From Candidatus Omnitrophota bacterium (lineage in GTDB: Bacteria; Omnitrophota; Gorgyraeia; Duberdicusellales; 4484-171), in contig JAHISK010000090.1 of the NCBI GenBank assembly GCA_018818105.1, forward strand, positions 1 to 33,305: 33,305 nt of DNA, written 5' to 3'. Positions 16,397 to 24,784 of this stretch are shown here, in pieces. The translations under genes were made by a program, and so were the position numbers. Positions within the stretch are counted from its first letter, which is position 1, and each line of letters opens with the position of its first letter. A model generated the notes under the pieces. That model worked only from the letters and a program-made list of their open reading frames with translations, did not search any database and was not told the origin of the DNA.

Positions 16397-17212
16397 TTAG
16401 GTTTCCTTATCAAAAAAATCAGCCAAATATTTAGCGCTATCACCCAACTCACTGGATAAGATAGCCGCTTCTAACTTTGCTAAATTAAACGGTTTAACTA
16501 AATAAGCGCCCGCGCCTAAATCCTTAGCCTGTTTTACAACTTTATCATTTTCTATTCCCGAAGTCACAATAACAAAGATTGAAGAATCGATTTCTTTAAT
16601 GCGGTTCAAAATTACTAAGCCATCCATCCCCGGCATTAAAATATCTAAAATAACGACTTTCGGTTTAGTCACTTTCACTTTTAAAAGAGCTTCCTCTCCG
16701 CTGAAAGCGTTATCAACAATATATCCCCGTCTGCTAAGATGATTGCCAACTAGACTGTTTGATTCATGTTCATCATCAACAATTAGAATACTCCCATTAA
16801 ATGTAATCTCGCCCTCTTTTTTCTCTATATCTTTTTCCTTTAAAATATCTAAGATCGATTGCAAAATCTGCTGAATCTGGACATCTTTATTTAAAAATAT
16901 AATCTTATCATCAACACTCTTTTGAATATTAACTTTTTCTTTTGCTAATTCCGATACCAAAACTATAATTTTAGTGCTGCTATCTATATCTCGTAATTGT
17001 TTAAGCGCGGTTCCCTTGACGGGTTCCTCTAAAGTATCTAAATCAATGATTATATAGTTAGGTCTTTCTTTTTTTATTATTGTAATTAATTCACTGTAAG
17101 AAGGAACCGTAGTAACTTTATAATTAGATTGAACTAACACATTATAAAAGGAGTCCCGCCTATCTAAATCACTATCCATCACTATCACATACTTAAACAT
17201 TCCTCCATTCAT
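16397..17212 (-). CDS. Double-receiver (REC-REC) response regulator without output domain
   Basis: A 271-aa protein with two CheY-like domains and nothing else. The second (about 140-255) is canonical: ILIVDDEHES, phospho-acceptor VVILDILMPGMDG, TSG switch and AYLVKPF. The first (about 5-125) is weakly conserved. It keeps acidic residues (VMDSD) and an Asp (IIIDLD), but the Lys is followed by Asp (LNKD) instead of the usual Pro, so it may be a partner-binding or degenerate domain. It lies 33 nt after atpD, so it is probably co-transcribed with the ATPase genes and lies just before gspE. No histidine kinase gene is nearby. Output is presumably by protein contact, for example with a motor ATPase; this is inference. 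A second Met (residue 5) directly follows GGAGGA and could also be used. Confidence 0.88.
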   Translation of the reverse strand: MNGGMFKYVIVMDSDLDRRDSFYNVLVQSNYKVTTVPSYSELITIIKKERPNYIIIDLDTLEEPVKGTALKQLRDIDSSTKIIVLVSELAKEKVNIQKSVDDKIIFLNKDVQIQQILQSILDILKEKDIEKKEGEITFNGSILIVDDEHESNSLVGNHLSRRGYIVDNAFSGEEALLKVKVTKPKVVILDILMPGMDGLVILNRIKEIDSSIFVIVTSGIENDKVVKQAKDLGAGAYLVKPFNLAKLEAAILSSELGDSAKYLADFFDKET

Positions 17213-17245
17213 ATTTTACCACACTCTCCTTCATAGGTTTAATAC

Positions 17246-18643
17246 CTACTTTTTCACCAACTCATCAACATTACCAATCATATAAAACTTATCGTCAGAA
17301 ACAGAATCTAAGTTACCCGAAACTATTTGTTCACACCCGACTATAGTTTCCTCTAAAGAAAGATAAACTCCCTTGGTTCCGGTATATAACTCCGCGGTAA
17401 AAAATGGCTGTGTTAAAAAATTCTGCATTTTTTTTGCTCGGTCAAATATAACACGTTCCTGTTGAGACAGTTCTTCCCGTCCAATAATGGCAACAATTCT
17501 TTGCAACTCTTGATACCGCTGAAAATGTCTTATCACCTCCTGCGTAATATTAAAATGGCGTTTTCCAATAATAACAGGATCTATAAAACCGCTGCTTGAC
17601 TGCAATGGATCTATCGCTGGATACAACCCCCTCTGAACGTATTCACGAGATAAAACAAGCATTGAATCTAAATGGGAAAAGATAGCTACAACTGCCGGGT
17701 CAGTCAAATCATCGGCAGGAACATACACAGCTTCTGCCGACGTAATAGCCGAAGACTCAGTAGACCTAATTCTTTCATGAAACTCACTGATCTCACTGGC
17801 CAAAGTAGGCTGATATCCCGTTTCTGAAGGAATTCGCCCCAACAAAGCGGACAACTCTGCTCCCGCTTGAGCAAAACGAAAAACATTATCAACAAAAAAC
17901 AATACATCCTGACCTCTATTTAAAAAAGCTTCTGCTAAACATATCCCGGCTCCAGCCGCCTCAAACCTCGCTCCGGGAGACTCATTCATCTGCCCAAAAA
18001 CTAAAATAGAACGCTTCAAGAGATCAGCTTTTTCAAACTCATAATACAACTCGTTACCTTCTCTTATACGTTCGCCAATCCCACTAAAAATACAAGTACC
18101 TCTTTGTTTAGTAATAATATTATGAATAATTTCCAAGATTAAAATAGTTTTACCTAAAGCAGCTCCACCCAAAATACCTGTTTTAGACCCTTTTATTAAA
18201 GGAAATAATAAATCAATGACTTTTATCCCTGTAGCCATAATCTCATATTTAAGTTTTTTACTTTCATCAATAATAATTTCCTTAGACTCTTTTCCTTTCG
18301 AACGAATGGGCACATACTCTGATACTTTTATCTCACCTTTATCGTCAATGGGTTGACCTAAAACATTTAATATTCTTCCATACAACTCTTCGCCTACCGG
18401 CATAGAAAGCGACTTATGCGTTCGCTGACATAAGGAATTACGTTTTAATCCAAAGGTAGGAGTTAACGCGATACAACGACATATATTTGGTTCATAATGT
18501 TCTACTACTTCTAAAATCATTTCCTCACCATAAGAGGTTATAGACTTAAGAATCTCATAAATAATAGGCAACGCGCCCTCTTGAAATTGAACGTCAACAA
18601 CTGCCCCGTAGACCGCTAAAATTGTACCTTCATTCTTAGTCAT
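17246..18643 (-). CDS. atpD: F-type ATP synthase beta subunit (divergent)
   Basis: Catalytic subunit of F1. The P-loop is GGAALGKT (159-166) in place of the near-invariant GGAGVGKT; it still fits GxxxxGKT. The catalytic GERIREG is present at 190-196. [20 protein letters not shown] and YQPTLASEI follow the family closely, and [13 protein letters not shown] is conserved. The DELSEED segment reads EELSQQE. The N-terminal [12 protein letters not shown] differs from the usual IAMDSTDGL-type stretch and recalls alternative F-type ATPase lineages. At 465 aa it is full length. It is the last atp gene in the operon instead of preceding epsilon, which here sits first. AGGGAAG lies upstream of the ATG. 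Confidence 0.95.
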   Translation of the reverse strand: MTKNEGTILAVYGAVVDVQFQEGALPIIYEILKSITSYGEEMILEVVEHYEPNICRCIALTPTFGLKRNSLCQRTHKSLSMPVGEELYGRILNVLGQPIDDKGEIKVSEYVPIRSKGKESKEIIIDESKKLKYEIMATGIKVIDLLFPLIKGSKTGILGGAALGKTILILEIIHNIITKQRGTCIFSGIGERIREGNELYYEFEKADLLKRSILVFGQMNESPGARFEAAGAGICLAEAFLNRGQDVLFFVDNVFRFAQAGAELSALLGRIPSETGYQPTLASEISEFHERIRSTESSAITSAEAVYVPADDLTDPAVVAIFSHLDSMLVLSREYVQRGLYPAIDPLQSSSGFIDPVIIGKRHFNITQEVIRHFQRYQELQRIVAIIGREELSQQERVIFDRAKKMQNFLTQPFFTAELYTGTKGVYLSLEETIVGCEQIVSGNLDSVSDDKFYMIGNVDELVKK

Positions 18644-18664
18644 CTTTCTACTTCCCTATTTTTA

Positions 18665-18866
18665 TACAATCTTCCATCTTAAAAATAAACAATACACAAT
18701 TAACAAATTACAAACAATATACAATTACGAATACACAAACAAAAATAAAATTTTTTTATTAATTATCTCTAAATACATTCTTTATCTATTCTTTCTCTCC
18801 CGTTTGTTTATTGTTTATTGTCTATTGTTATTTGTTTGTAATTTGGGAGTTGTTTATTGTGATTTC
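18665..18866. repeat. Long inverted heptad repeat, TTGTTTA family, after atpG
   Basis: The left arm has words like ACAATAC and AACAAAT. The right arm runs TTGTTTA, TTGTTTA, TTGTCTA, TTGTTAT, TTGTTTG in exact 7-base steps. It begins within a few bases of the atpG stop and fills the atpG-atpD spacer. Confidence 0.75.
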
Positions 18867-18869
18867 ATA

Positions 18870-19739
18870 TTAAAACGCTCCACTTAGCCCAACTTTTTTC
18901 TTTAATAAAATTTTTGTCGCCGAAATCTCACGAATAGCCTTATCACTCAAAGCATGCACCTGCTTAAAATAAGAGAGAGTAACTTTTTTGCTTACAACAT
19001 TTAGTTCTTGAGTACTTCCTTCTAAATGCATGATTCTAGCAGCGAATTCCGCCTGTTTTGCTGAAGAAAATATTTCCAAAAGTTTATAATCCATCCAGAG
19101 ATGGACTAAAGAGTTAATCACTCTCCTTATAAACGGCTCAATAAGAATATCTCCCATCTTTTTGCCAATATCTAACTTTGATGACGAAAAAGAATACGGT
19201 AAAAAAGGAAACACACTTATTCGTTGAGAAGTCAAAGATATAAATTCCGGAGACACGATAATAATACGCCCAAATTTTTTATTATATCGGCTTAATAAAT
19301 AATTAATTATCTTTTGAGATTCGTTAGAATCAATCGTTTCAGTAATCCCTGGAAAAAAAACAAACCGATCTCCTCTATCTTCTAAATATCTAGCCCCGCG
19401 TTCTCCTAAAATTATAATTTCATCTCTATCCGATTGTTTCCTCTCAAAAGCGGCATTAATACACAGTATATTCAGCTCTCCTAAAAAGCCCTCGTCCGAA
19501 GTTATTATTACTATACCCTGCGGCAGTCCCTCGTTTACCGCTAAATAGGGAGAAGAAACCTTCCTCTCTATTAATAATTTAAAACCAGCCTCTAACTCTT
19601 TCAAATAATCCGCGTTCAATTTTTCTTTCCCTTGAAAAAAACAAAACTGGACTAATGCCGCTGTTTTAAACGCGTCAATTACCCCTCCTAAATCTTTTAT
19701 TAATTCTAAATCCTGTTTTAATTTTGCTAATGCTTTCAT
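18870..19739 (-). CDS. atpG: F-type ATP synthase gamma subunit (divergent)
   Basis: Central rotor stalk subunit, 289 aa. The middle segment GIVIITSDEGFLGELNILCINAA matches the family's TSDRGLCGGLN region. The C-terminal helix EFAARIMHLEGSTQELN... and YFKQVHALSDKAIREISA match the EMAARMxAMxxATxNA and RQAxITxEIxEI motifs, but with several substitutions and an extra tail (KILLKKKVGLSGAF). The N-terminus MKALAKLKQDLELIKDLGGVIDAFKTAALV lacks the usual RxRIxSI start, another sign of divergence. It sits between alpha and beta as normal. The Shine-Dalgarno is weak. Confidence 0.9.
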   Translation of the reverse strand: MKALAKLKQDLELIKDLGGVIDAFKTAALVQFCFFQGKEKLNADYLKELEAGFKLLIERKVSSPYLAVNEGLPQGIVIITSDEGFLGELNILCINAAFERKQSDRDEIIILGERGARYLEDRGDRFVFFPGITETIDSNESQKIINYLLSRYNKKFGRIIIVSPEFISLTSQRISVFPFLPYSFSSSKLDIGKKMGDILIEPFIRRVINSLVHLWMDYKLLEIFSSAKQAEFAARIMHLEGSTQELNVVSKKVTLSYFKQVHALSDKAIREISATKILLKKKVGLSGAF

Positions 19740-19797
19740 TAACCGCTTATTTTCTTAACTTATATTTACAAACATATACCATTTACCTGCTTTATCA

Positions 19798-19834
19798 TTA
19801 CTCTCTGTTTATTCATTGTATGTTGTTTGTAATT
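19798..19834. repeat. Half-site heptad repeat, TTGTTTG family, abutting the atpA stop
   Basis: Words of the TTGTATG and TTGTTTG type run up to the base before the atpA TGA. This copy appears to have one arm only, without an inverted partner. Confidence 0.6.
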
Positions 19835-21328
19835 TCACCCCATTCTATCCTCTGATGCCTCTGATTTCATCTCTCTAAAAAAAGTTACTATAATTTTGTC
19901 AAGTTTGTCCCTTATTGAAGGGACTAAATCTTTCTTTTGATGTAATTCCTCTAGAAAATCGGGAGCAAATTTAGACATATACCCAAAAAACCTATCTATA
20001 AATTTAGACAACATATCAGGAGAAACTACTTCTAAAATCTTTCGTTTAAAAGCATAAAAAAGAACTATTTGCTCTTCCTCAGACATAGGGGAATTATTAT
20101 TTTGCAAAAGTAATTCCCGTAAAGCCTTACCCCGGCGCATTCTTTCTACCGCTTCAGAAGAAAGTTTAGTCCTCAATTTAGTTAACCTCAACATTTCTCT
20201 ATATTGGGCGTATTCTAACCTTAACCCTTTACTTACTTCTTTTATTGCCGGACATTGGACTTTACTTCCAATACGAGAAACTGAAAGACCTAAATCAATA
20301 GATGGTTTAAATCCCTCTTTAAATAAATCTGTGCTGATATATATTTGGCCGTCAGTTATAGAAATTAAATTTGTCTGAATGTATCCAGTTATATCGCCTT
20401 GTAACGTTTCTACGATGGGAAGAAAGGTCATTGACCCGCCGCCAATATCTTGCCTTAAGCGGCCAGCCCGCTCTAACAGCTGGGAATGCAGATAAAAAAT
20501 ATCTCCCGGGTAAGCTTCCCTGCCCGGCGACCGCTCAAGAAGAAGAGAAATTTGCCGATAGATCCAAGCGTGTTTAGTAAGGTCATCAAAAACGACTAAA
20601 ACGTCTTTGCCCTTATTCATGAAATATTCACCTATGGCCGCGGCGGTGTAAGGAGCCAGATATTGTTCAGCAGCAGAATTATCCGCGGCAGCTGAAACAA
20701 CAACAGTATAATCTAACGCTCCATTACGCATTAATGTGTATAAATGTTTTTTAAACGCTGCCCCAGGACCGCCAATCCAACAATATATACATATAACATC
20801 TTTATCTTTCTGGTTAATTATAGCATCTAAACAAATACTGGTTTTGCCTGTTTGACGATCACCAATAATTAACTCACGCTGTCCCTTCCCAAGAGGAATA
20901 ACTAAATCAACAATTTTTACCCCGGTAAGAAGAGACTGACTCAAAGGAATTCTTTTCATAACTCCCGGCGCTTCCTTGAAAACAGGTAGAGACTCTGCCG
21001 AGAGAATCTCTCCTTTCCCATCCAAAGGTTCACCTAAACTATTAACTATTCTGCCTAAAAACTCTTCGCCTACCGGAACATCAATCCGTTCGGCAAAAGA
21101 ACTCACCATATCGCCAATCGATATTTTCGCGTGCTGACTAAGTAAAATTATCATTACATCCTGAGGATTAAACCCCATGACCATGCCTTTGGTACCATCA
21201 GGAAACTGAACAAACTGACCGTAGGCGCAGGAAGGCATACCATCTACTTTAACAATTCCATATTTAACTTCTTTTACACGACCGACTTCTTTGATATCTA
21301 ACGTGGGAACTTTGATTTGTTTGGACAT
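19835..21328 (-). CDS. atpA: F-type ATP synthase alpha subunit
   Basis: Non-catalytic nucleotide-binding F1 subunit, 497 aa. It has an N-terminal beta barrel, Walker A GDRQTGKT (156-163), then APYTAAAIGEYF, VVFDDLTKHAWIYRQ (family: DDLSKHAxAYRQ), LLLERSPGREAYPGDIFYLHS and the arginine-finger segment LGLSVSRIGSKVQCPAIK. All key positions are intact. The segment CIYCWIGGPGAAFKKHL differs from the usual YVAIGQKxSTVA, so this belongs to a divergent branch. AGGA lies about 10 nt before the ATG. Confidence 0.96.
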   Translation of the reverse strand: MSKQIKVPTLDIKEVGRVKEVKYGIVKVDGMPSCAYGQFVQFPDGTKGMVMGFNPQDVMIILLSQHAKISIGDMVSSFAERIDVPVGEEFLGRIVNSLGEPLDGKGEILSAESLPVFKEAPGVMKRIPLSQSLLTGVKIVDLVIPLGKGQRELIIGDRQTGKTSICLDAIINQKDKDVICIYCWIGGPGAAFKKHLYTLMRNGALDYTVVVSAAADNSAAEQYLAPYTAAAIGEYFMNKGKDVLVVFDDLTKHAWIYRQISLLLERSPGREAYPGDIFYLHSQLLERAGRLRQDIGGGSMTFLPIVETLQGDITGYIQTNLISITDGQIYISTDLFKEGFKPSIDLGLSVSRIGSKVQCPAIKEVSKGLRLEYAQYREMLRLTKLRTKLSSEAVERMRRGKALRELLLQNNNSPMSEEEQIVLFYAFKRKILEVVSPDMLSKFIDRFFGYMSKFAPDFLEELHQKKDLVPSIRDKLDKIIVTFFREMKSEASEDRMG

Positions 21329-21331
21329 AAT

Positions 21332-21530
21332 TAAATTCCTAATTGACCTAATTCCTAATCAATTCCCAAATACCAATTCACCAAATACATTTGACCATTT
21401 CCTCATTAGGTATTTTTAAGAGCCCTTACCAATTTATCATTCTCTCAAATTACTAATTAATCTATTGGTTATTTTATAATTGGGTATTTTTTAGATCAAT
21501 TAGGTTAATTAGAAATTAGTCATTTTTAAA
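21332..21530. repeat. AATTAGG-family repeat between atpF-H and atpA
   Basis: The 208-nt spacer holds inverted words of the AATTAGG / CCTAATT type at both ends (21332-21360 and 21495-21530) around an AT-rich middle. The period is 7 in part and irregular elsewhere. One word supplies the AGGA Shine-Dalgarno of atpA. Confidence 0.6.
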
Positions 21531-21536
21531 AATTCG

Positions 21537-22274
21537 TTATTTATTCTGTCCTTTTACAAACGGAATAACTTTTTGCATTTTATTTTGAAGGCTACCATCA
21601 ATAACAAATCCACCAATCTTAACAATAATACCTGAAATCAAATCCTGATTAATTTCTTCGTCTAAACTGACACTAGTCCCTATTTTAACAGACAATATTT
21701 TTACAAGCCGTTCCTTCTCTTCTTTACTTAACGCGAAGCTTGAAATCACTTTGACCTTATCTGTCTTTACAGAAAAAATATGTTTATCAAGAGTATCTAT
21801 TTCACTAACAAGCTCTCCAGTTAACTGCTGCTGCAGGCTTTCCTTACCCTTCTCAGTAAATATGCACTTAATCATTTCCATGGCCAAACCTAACGCTTGT
21901 TTTTCAATATCGGATAAAAGCTTTTGGCGCAACTTATCAACCTCTTCCTTACCATAAATAATAGTCTTCTGACAATCTTCTTTTGCCCGTTCTTCTAATT
22001 TTAGACGCACGGATTCAGCTTCCTTTTTCGCTCTCTCGATTAAATCTTTAGCTTCCTGTTTTCCTCTTTGAACCTCCGCGAGTCTTTCCTGTCGAGCACG
22101 TTCTAACTCTTCGCGTAAATTCTCTTCCTTAATTAAAGCTTCTTCCTGCAATTTTTTAAGCCTTCGTAACGCGGAATTTAAATGCTGATAAAACAACAAT
22201 CTTAATCCTACAATTAAAGCGGCAAACGTCCCTACCTGAATCAAAACTAACCTAATAATATCTTTTATCTCCAT
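21537..22274 (-). CDS. atpFH: F-type ATP synthase b-delta fusion subunit
   Basis: Peripheral stalk protein combining b and delta in 245 aa. A single membrane helix (about 8-28) leads into a long coiled coil (about 35-135, rich in EELERARQER-type heptads). The C-terminal 70 residues match the end of delta: ISSFALSKEEKERLVKIL, then SLDEEINQDLISGIIVKIGGFVIDGSLQNKM (family: DPxLIGGxxxxxGxxxxDxSxxxxL). The delta N-terminal helical bundle is reduced, so the region binding the top of alpha may be partial. AAGGGG lies upstream of the ATG. It lies 47 nt after atpE. Confidence 0.9.
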   Translation of the reverse strand: MEIKDIIRLVLIQVGTFAALIVGLRLLFYQHLNSALRRLKKLQEEALIKEENLREELERARQERLAEVQRGKQEAKDLIERAKKEAESVRLKLEERAKEDCQKTIIYGKEEVDKLRQKLLSDIEKQALGLAMEMIKCIFTEKGKESLQQQLTGELVSEIDTLDKHIFSVKTDKVKVISSFALSKEEKERLVKILSVKIGTSVSLDEEINQDLISGIIVKIGGFVIDGSLQNKMQKVIPFVKGQNK

Positions 22275-22290
22275 ATTTATTTCCCCTTAT

Positions 22291-22320
22291 AATTAGTCGT
22301 TAGTATTTAGTATATACTAA
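22291..22320. repeat. Heptad repeat, TAGTATA family, inverted copy after atpE
   Basis: Plus-strand words TTAGTCG, TTAGTAT, TTAGTAT, ATACTAA end at the atpE stop. This is the same family as 1883, 13145 and 14461 but in the opposite orientation relative to the genes. Confidence 0.75.
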
Positions 22321-22530
22321 TTATTTAAATAACATAAACACAATCAACAGAGCCAGCACAGCAATTCCTTCAGCAAAAAGAAAAGCTGTAATCATCGCTA
22401 TTAAAATTTTTGACGCAGCAGCTGGATTTCGTCCTAAAGCCTTAACTGAAGCATACCCAACAAGCCCAATTACCGCGGCCGGTCCCAGTGTACTCAAAAA
22501 CATAATTAAAGTTATAGTAAAATTCTCCAT
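22321..22530 (-). CDS. atpE: F-type ATP synthase c subunit (rotor ring)
   Basis: A 69-aa hairpin of two membrane helices with the polar loop GRNP (33-36) and ion-binding Glu54 in helix 2 (AFLFAEGIAVLALL). Length and loop are typical. The residues that mark sodium coupling (Gln in helix 1, Ser and Tyr following the Glu) are absent, since the positions read Ile, Gly and Leu, so proton coupling is more likely. This is inferred by eye alignment. It lies 70 nt after the epsilon gene. The usual neighbour, subunit a, is missing. Confidence 0.93.
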   Translation of the reverse strand: MENFTITLIMFLSTLGPAAVIGLVGYASVKALGRNPAAASKILIAMITAFLFAEGIAVLALLIVFMLFK

Positions 22531-22580
22531 AATTTTATCGTATTTCTTATCTTCTATTTCCTAATTATTCTATCTTTTCG

Positions 22581-22600
22581 TTTTTTAGTCTTCCGTCTTC
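22581..22600. repeat. Short heptad repeat, CGGAAGA family, after atpC
   Basis: On the minus strand GAAGACGGAAGACT follows directly on the atpC TGA. It is a two-unit member of the family at 11031 and 25921. Confidence 0.6.
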
Positions 22601-22870
22601 TCACATCATTATCACAAGCTCATTACTTACCATCTTTGCTAACCCCTTACGGATATTAATACGGACAGCTGATACTTTTTTAGGAGTTTTTTTTGCTTCT
22701 TTTTTCTCCCAATCACTAAGAATAATCCTAATAATTCCTGCTGTTAAAGAATATAAAAATGCCTGATGAAAATCTAAAACTGCGAACTCTCCATCCTCTC
22801 CCGGCAAAATAACCTCTTTGGCATTGCCTTCATATATAATTTTTTTTGAGTTTATTACTCTAACCCTCAT
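22601..22870 (-). CDS. atpC: F-type ATP synthase epsilon subunit, N-terminal domain only
   Basis: An 89-aa protein matching the epsilon beta-sandwich: KKIIYEGNAKEVILPGEDGEFAVLDFHQAFLYSLTAGIIRI (family: PGxxGExGILPxHxPLxxxLxxGxxxI) and a last strand NIRKGLAKMVSNELVI. The C-terminal two-helix domain that inhibits rotation in many bacteria is absent. It lies first in the operon, ahead of c, where atpB or atpI usually sits. The start has no obvious Shine-Dalgarno and follows the diguanylate cyclase gene by 49 nt. Confidence 0.88.
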   Translation of the reverse strand: MRVRVINSKKIIYEGNAKEVILPGEDGEFAVLDFHQAFLYSLTAGIIRIILSDWEKKEAKKTPKKVSAVRINIRKGLAKMVSNELVIMM

Positions 22871-22871
22871 A

Positions 22872-22916
22872 TAATTTGTTTACCAGTTAACTGGCTAACC
22901 GGTTAACCAATTAACG
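22872..22916. repeat. Heptad repeat, GGTTAACC family, after the diguanylate cyclase
   Basis: Words such as GTTAACC, GGTTAGC and CAGTTAA in 7-base steps, several of them self-complementary, fill the spacer between the diguanylate cyclase stop and atpC. Confidence 0.65.
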
Positions 22917-22919
22917 CTC

Positions 22920-23795
22920 TTACACGACGCTCACCTTATTTCTTCCCATATCCTTTGCGTTATATAACGCCGCGTCAACCTTAGCCACTATCTTCTCAAA
23001 ATCTTTACCATCATCGGGAAAAGTTCCTACCCCTAGACTTACTGTTGTTGGCATATACAAATTAACTACCGTCCTAATGCGTTCAGCAACTAATACTGCC
23101 CCATCTTTACCCGTATGCGCTAGAAAAATAATAAATTCCTCTCCTCCATAACGAAAAATTACATCTTCCTGACGAATAGCCTCTTTAAATATCTCACACA
23201 TCTTCTTTAATAACTGATCTCCAGCTAAATGACCTTTAGTATCATTGTACTTTTTAAAATAATCAATATCAACCATTAACAACGAAAATCTTTCAGATGT
23301 CCGCTCTACCAACGATATTCTATTATCAATATACATCTTAAGAAAACGCCGATTATAAACACCAGTAAGACCGTCTCTAACTGATAACTCAGCGAATTTT
23401 TCTTTCTTCTTATCGGAAGATAAAAGAAAAAAACGCTCTATCGCCCGTTCTAAAACAATTCTTATTTCTGATGAATTAAAGGGTTTAGTAACATATCCGT
23501 AAGCGCCTTCCTCCATCGCTTCAATAGCTGAACTTATAAAAGTATATGCGGTAATAACGACTATACTTATTTGCGGATTAACTCTTAATAACGCTCTAGT
23601 TATGTCTACCCCGTTCATACGCGGCATATGCAACTCAGTAATTACAGCGGTAAAGGATACACTCTTTGCCAGTTTTATCCCCTCTTCTCCCCTTGAGGCG
23701 CTCCATACTTTGTACCCTGAAGATTTTAATATTTTCTCCAGAAAGACTAAATCCTCTTTCTTATCTTCAATAATTAAAACGTTTATTGATTCCAT
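22920..23795 (-). CDS. REC-GGDEF diguanylate cyclase with altered phospho-acceptor site
   Basis: Response regulator making c-di-GMP. The receiver domain (1-120) keeps the acidic pair (IIEDKKED), Thr82 and Lys104 (VTKPF), but the phospho-acceptor position reads VITELHMPRMNG: Glu54 in place of Asp. That change often mimics phosphorylation, so the enzyme could be constitutively active. The GGDEF domain (132-291) has an intact active site GGEEF (217-221), DGLTGVYNRR, VDIDYFKKYND, and the inhibitory I-site RxxD (RQED, 208-211). AAGGAG lies 7 nt before the ATG. It directly precedes the ATPase operon (49 nt) and may share its transcript. c-di-GMP made here could act on GspE downstream. Confidence 0.95.
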   Translation of the reverse strand: MESINVLIIEDKKEDLVFLEKILKSSGYKVWSASRGEEGIKLAKSVSFTAVITELHMPRMNGVDITRALLRVNPQISIVVITAYTFISSAIEAMEEGAYGYVTKPFNSSEIRIVLERAIERFFLLSSDKKKEKFAELSVRDGLTGVYNRRFLKMYIDNRISLVERTSERFSLLMVDIDYFKKYNDTKGHLAGDQLLKKMCEIFKEAIRQEDVIFRYGGEEFIIFLAHTGKDGAVLVAERIRTVVNLYMPTTVSLGVGTFPDDGKDFEKIVAKVDAALYNAKDMGRNKVSVV

Positions 23796-23829
23796 AGCTA
23801 ACTCCTTATTGAAACCGATGTATTATTGT

Positions 23830-23963
23830 AAATTCCAAATAACAATTTCCAAATCCCAAATAAATCTCAATCACCAAAATTCAAATGACCGAAACAGTTT
23901 TGGTCATTTGGTAATTGGAATTTGGTGGTTATTTGTTATTTGGTGCTTGAAATTTGGAATTTT
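23830..23963. repeat. Long inverted heptad repeat, ATTTGGA family
   Basis: Arms built from AATTCCA-type words and their complements end 12 nt after the peptidase stop. The first 42 bases are identical to 2803-2844. A hairpin with arms of about 60 bases could form. Confidence 0.8.
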
Positions 23964-23975
23964 CATATTCATCTC

Positions 23976-24773
23976 TTACTTAAGCAAAAAGGTTCTCCAC
24001 TTAGTGTTCATATCATGGATATCAGCAAAACTGTAGATATCGAATAATCCTGTATACCAATCTCCTTTATCACGCAAGAATCGGCAATATTCAACGAACT
24101 TATCTCTTCCGTATTCTTTTAACAAAAATTCAATTATACTCGCGGCCTCGGCATAAAAAGTATCCGGATCTGTAATGTTAGTCAAATTAATTTCGGTCAA
24201 CCGTTTGAGAGGAATGAAATTAAAAGTCTTTACTATTTCTTTCGCGCGGATAAGTCGGCGACCCTTATTCCTTTCCACAAAAGTAGCGATACCTTCATCC
24301 ACCCACAATGGAAGAGGAGTCATATACCCTATAAACTCCCGAAAAATTAAATGCCCCATCTCATGAGGTAATATGGTATCAAGAAAATACTGCTCAACTG
24401 AATAGGCGTGAATCACTCTATCCTTTATATGAACACTTGCTCTCGACCACTGCGGCTGCTGCGTGCTATTATAATAATCTTCGGCTGAAGAATAAAGATA
24501 AATTTCACAACGATTATCCCAAGTCCAAAAATTAAATCTTCTAAACCCCAACTCATCTGTAATATCGGCGTAATAATCTTCCGCCTTCTTTAAAAGTTTA
24601 TTAACATCTCCTATTTTAAAATCAGCGGCGTGATATATTATAAAATGCGTACCTTTCTTAATTATCCACTTATTTGATTGATTTTGAGCAAAACTTTCTA
24701 ACGGACTAAAAAAAGCAAGACAGGAAATTATGACAAGCAAAAACAAAATATATTGCCGCGGCATCACCCTCAT
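23976..24773 (-). CDS. Exported HEMGH zinc metallopeptidase (peptidase MA-like)
   Basis: A 265-aa protein with signal peptide (1-30, ending LESFAQ). The zinc site is HEMGH at 137-141, with a downstream Glu in LWVDEGIATFVE (Glu160) as third ligand, the gluzincin pattern of the peptidase MA-like family. Flanking sequence (IYLYSSAEDYYNST, then the helical EFLLKEYGRDKFVEYCRFL) also fits that group. It would act in the periplasm or outside the cell. Neighbours are a membrane-anchored protein and large surface proteins, which makes it a possible processing enzyme for them; that role is inference. Either Met1 or Met4 could be the start; the Met4 position has GAGGG very close. Confidence 0.88.
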   Translation of the reverse strand: MRVMPRQYILFLLVIISCLAFFSPLESFAQNQSNKWIIKKGTHFIIYHAADFKIGDVNKLLKKAEDYYADITDELGFRRFNFWTWDNRCEIYLYSSAEDYYNSTQQPQWSRASVHIKDRVIHAYSVEQYFLDTILPHEMGHLIFREFIGYMTPLPLWVDEGIATFVERNKGRRLIRAKEIVKTFNFIPLKRLTEINLTNITDPDTFYAEAASIIEFLLKEYGRDKFVEYCRFLRDKGDWYTGLFDIYSFADIHDMNTKWRTFLLK

Positions 24774-24784
24774 TTATTAAATAG

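Noticed and set aside
17704-17907. Minus-strand ORF of 67 aa
   Set aside because: Alternative frame inside atpD, whose own frame carries conserved motifs throughout.
18665-18866. CRISPR array
   Set aside because: The spacers show short degenerate 7-base words and inverted arms, with no constant-length direct repeats or unique spacers and no cas genes.
22321-22530. Sodium-coupled c subunit
   Set aside because: The Glu is present but the helix-1 Gln and the Ser/Tyr following the Glu are not, so the sodium signature is incomplete.
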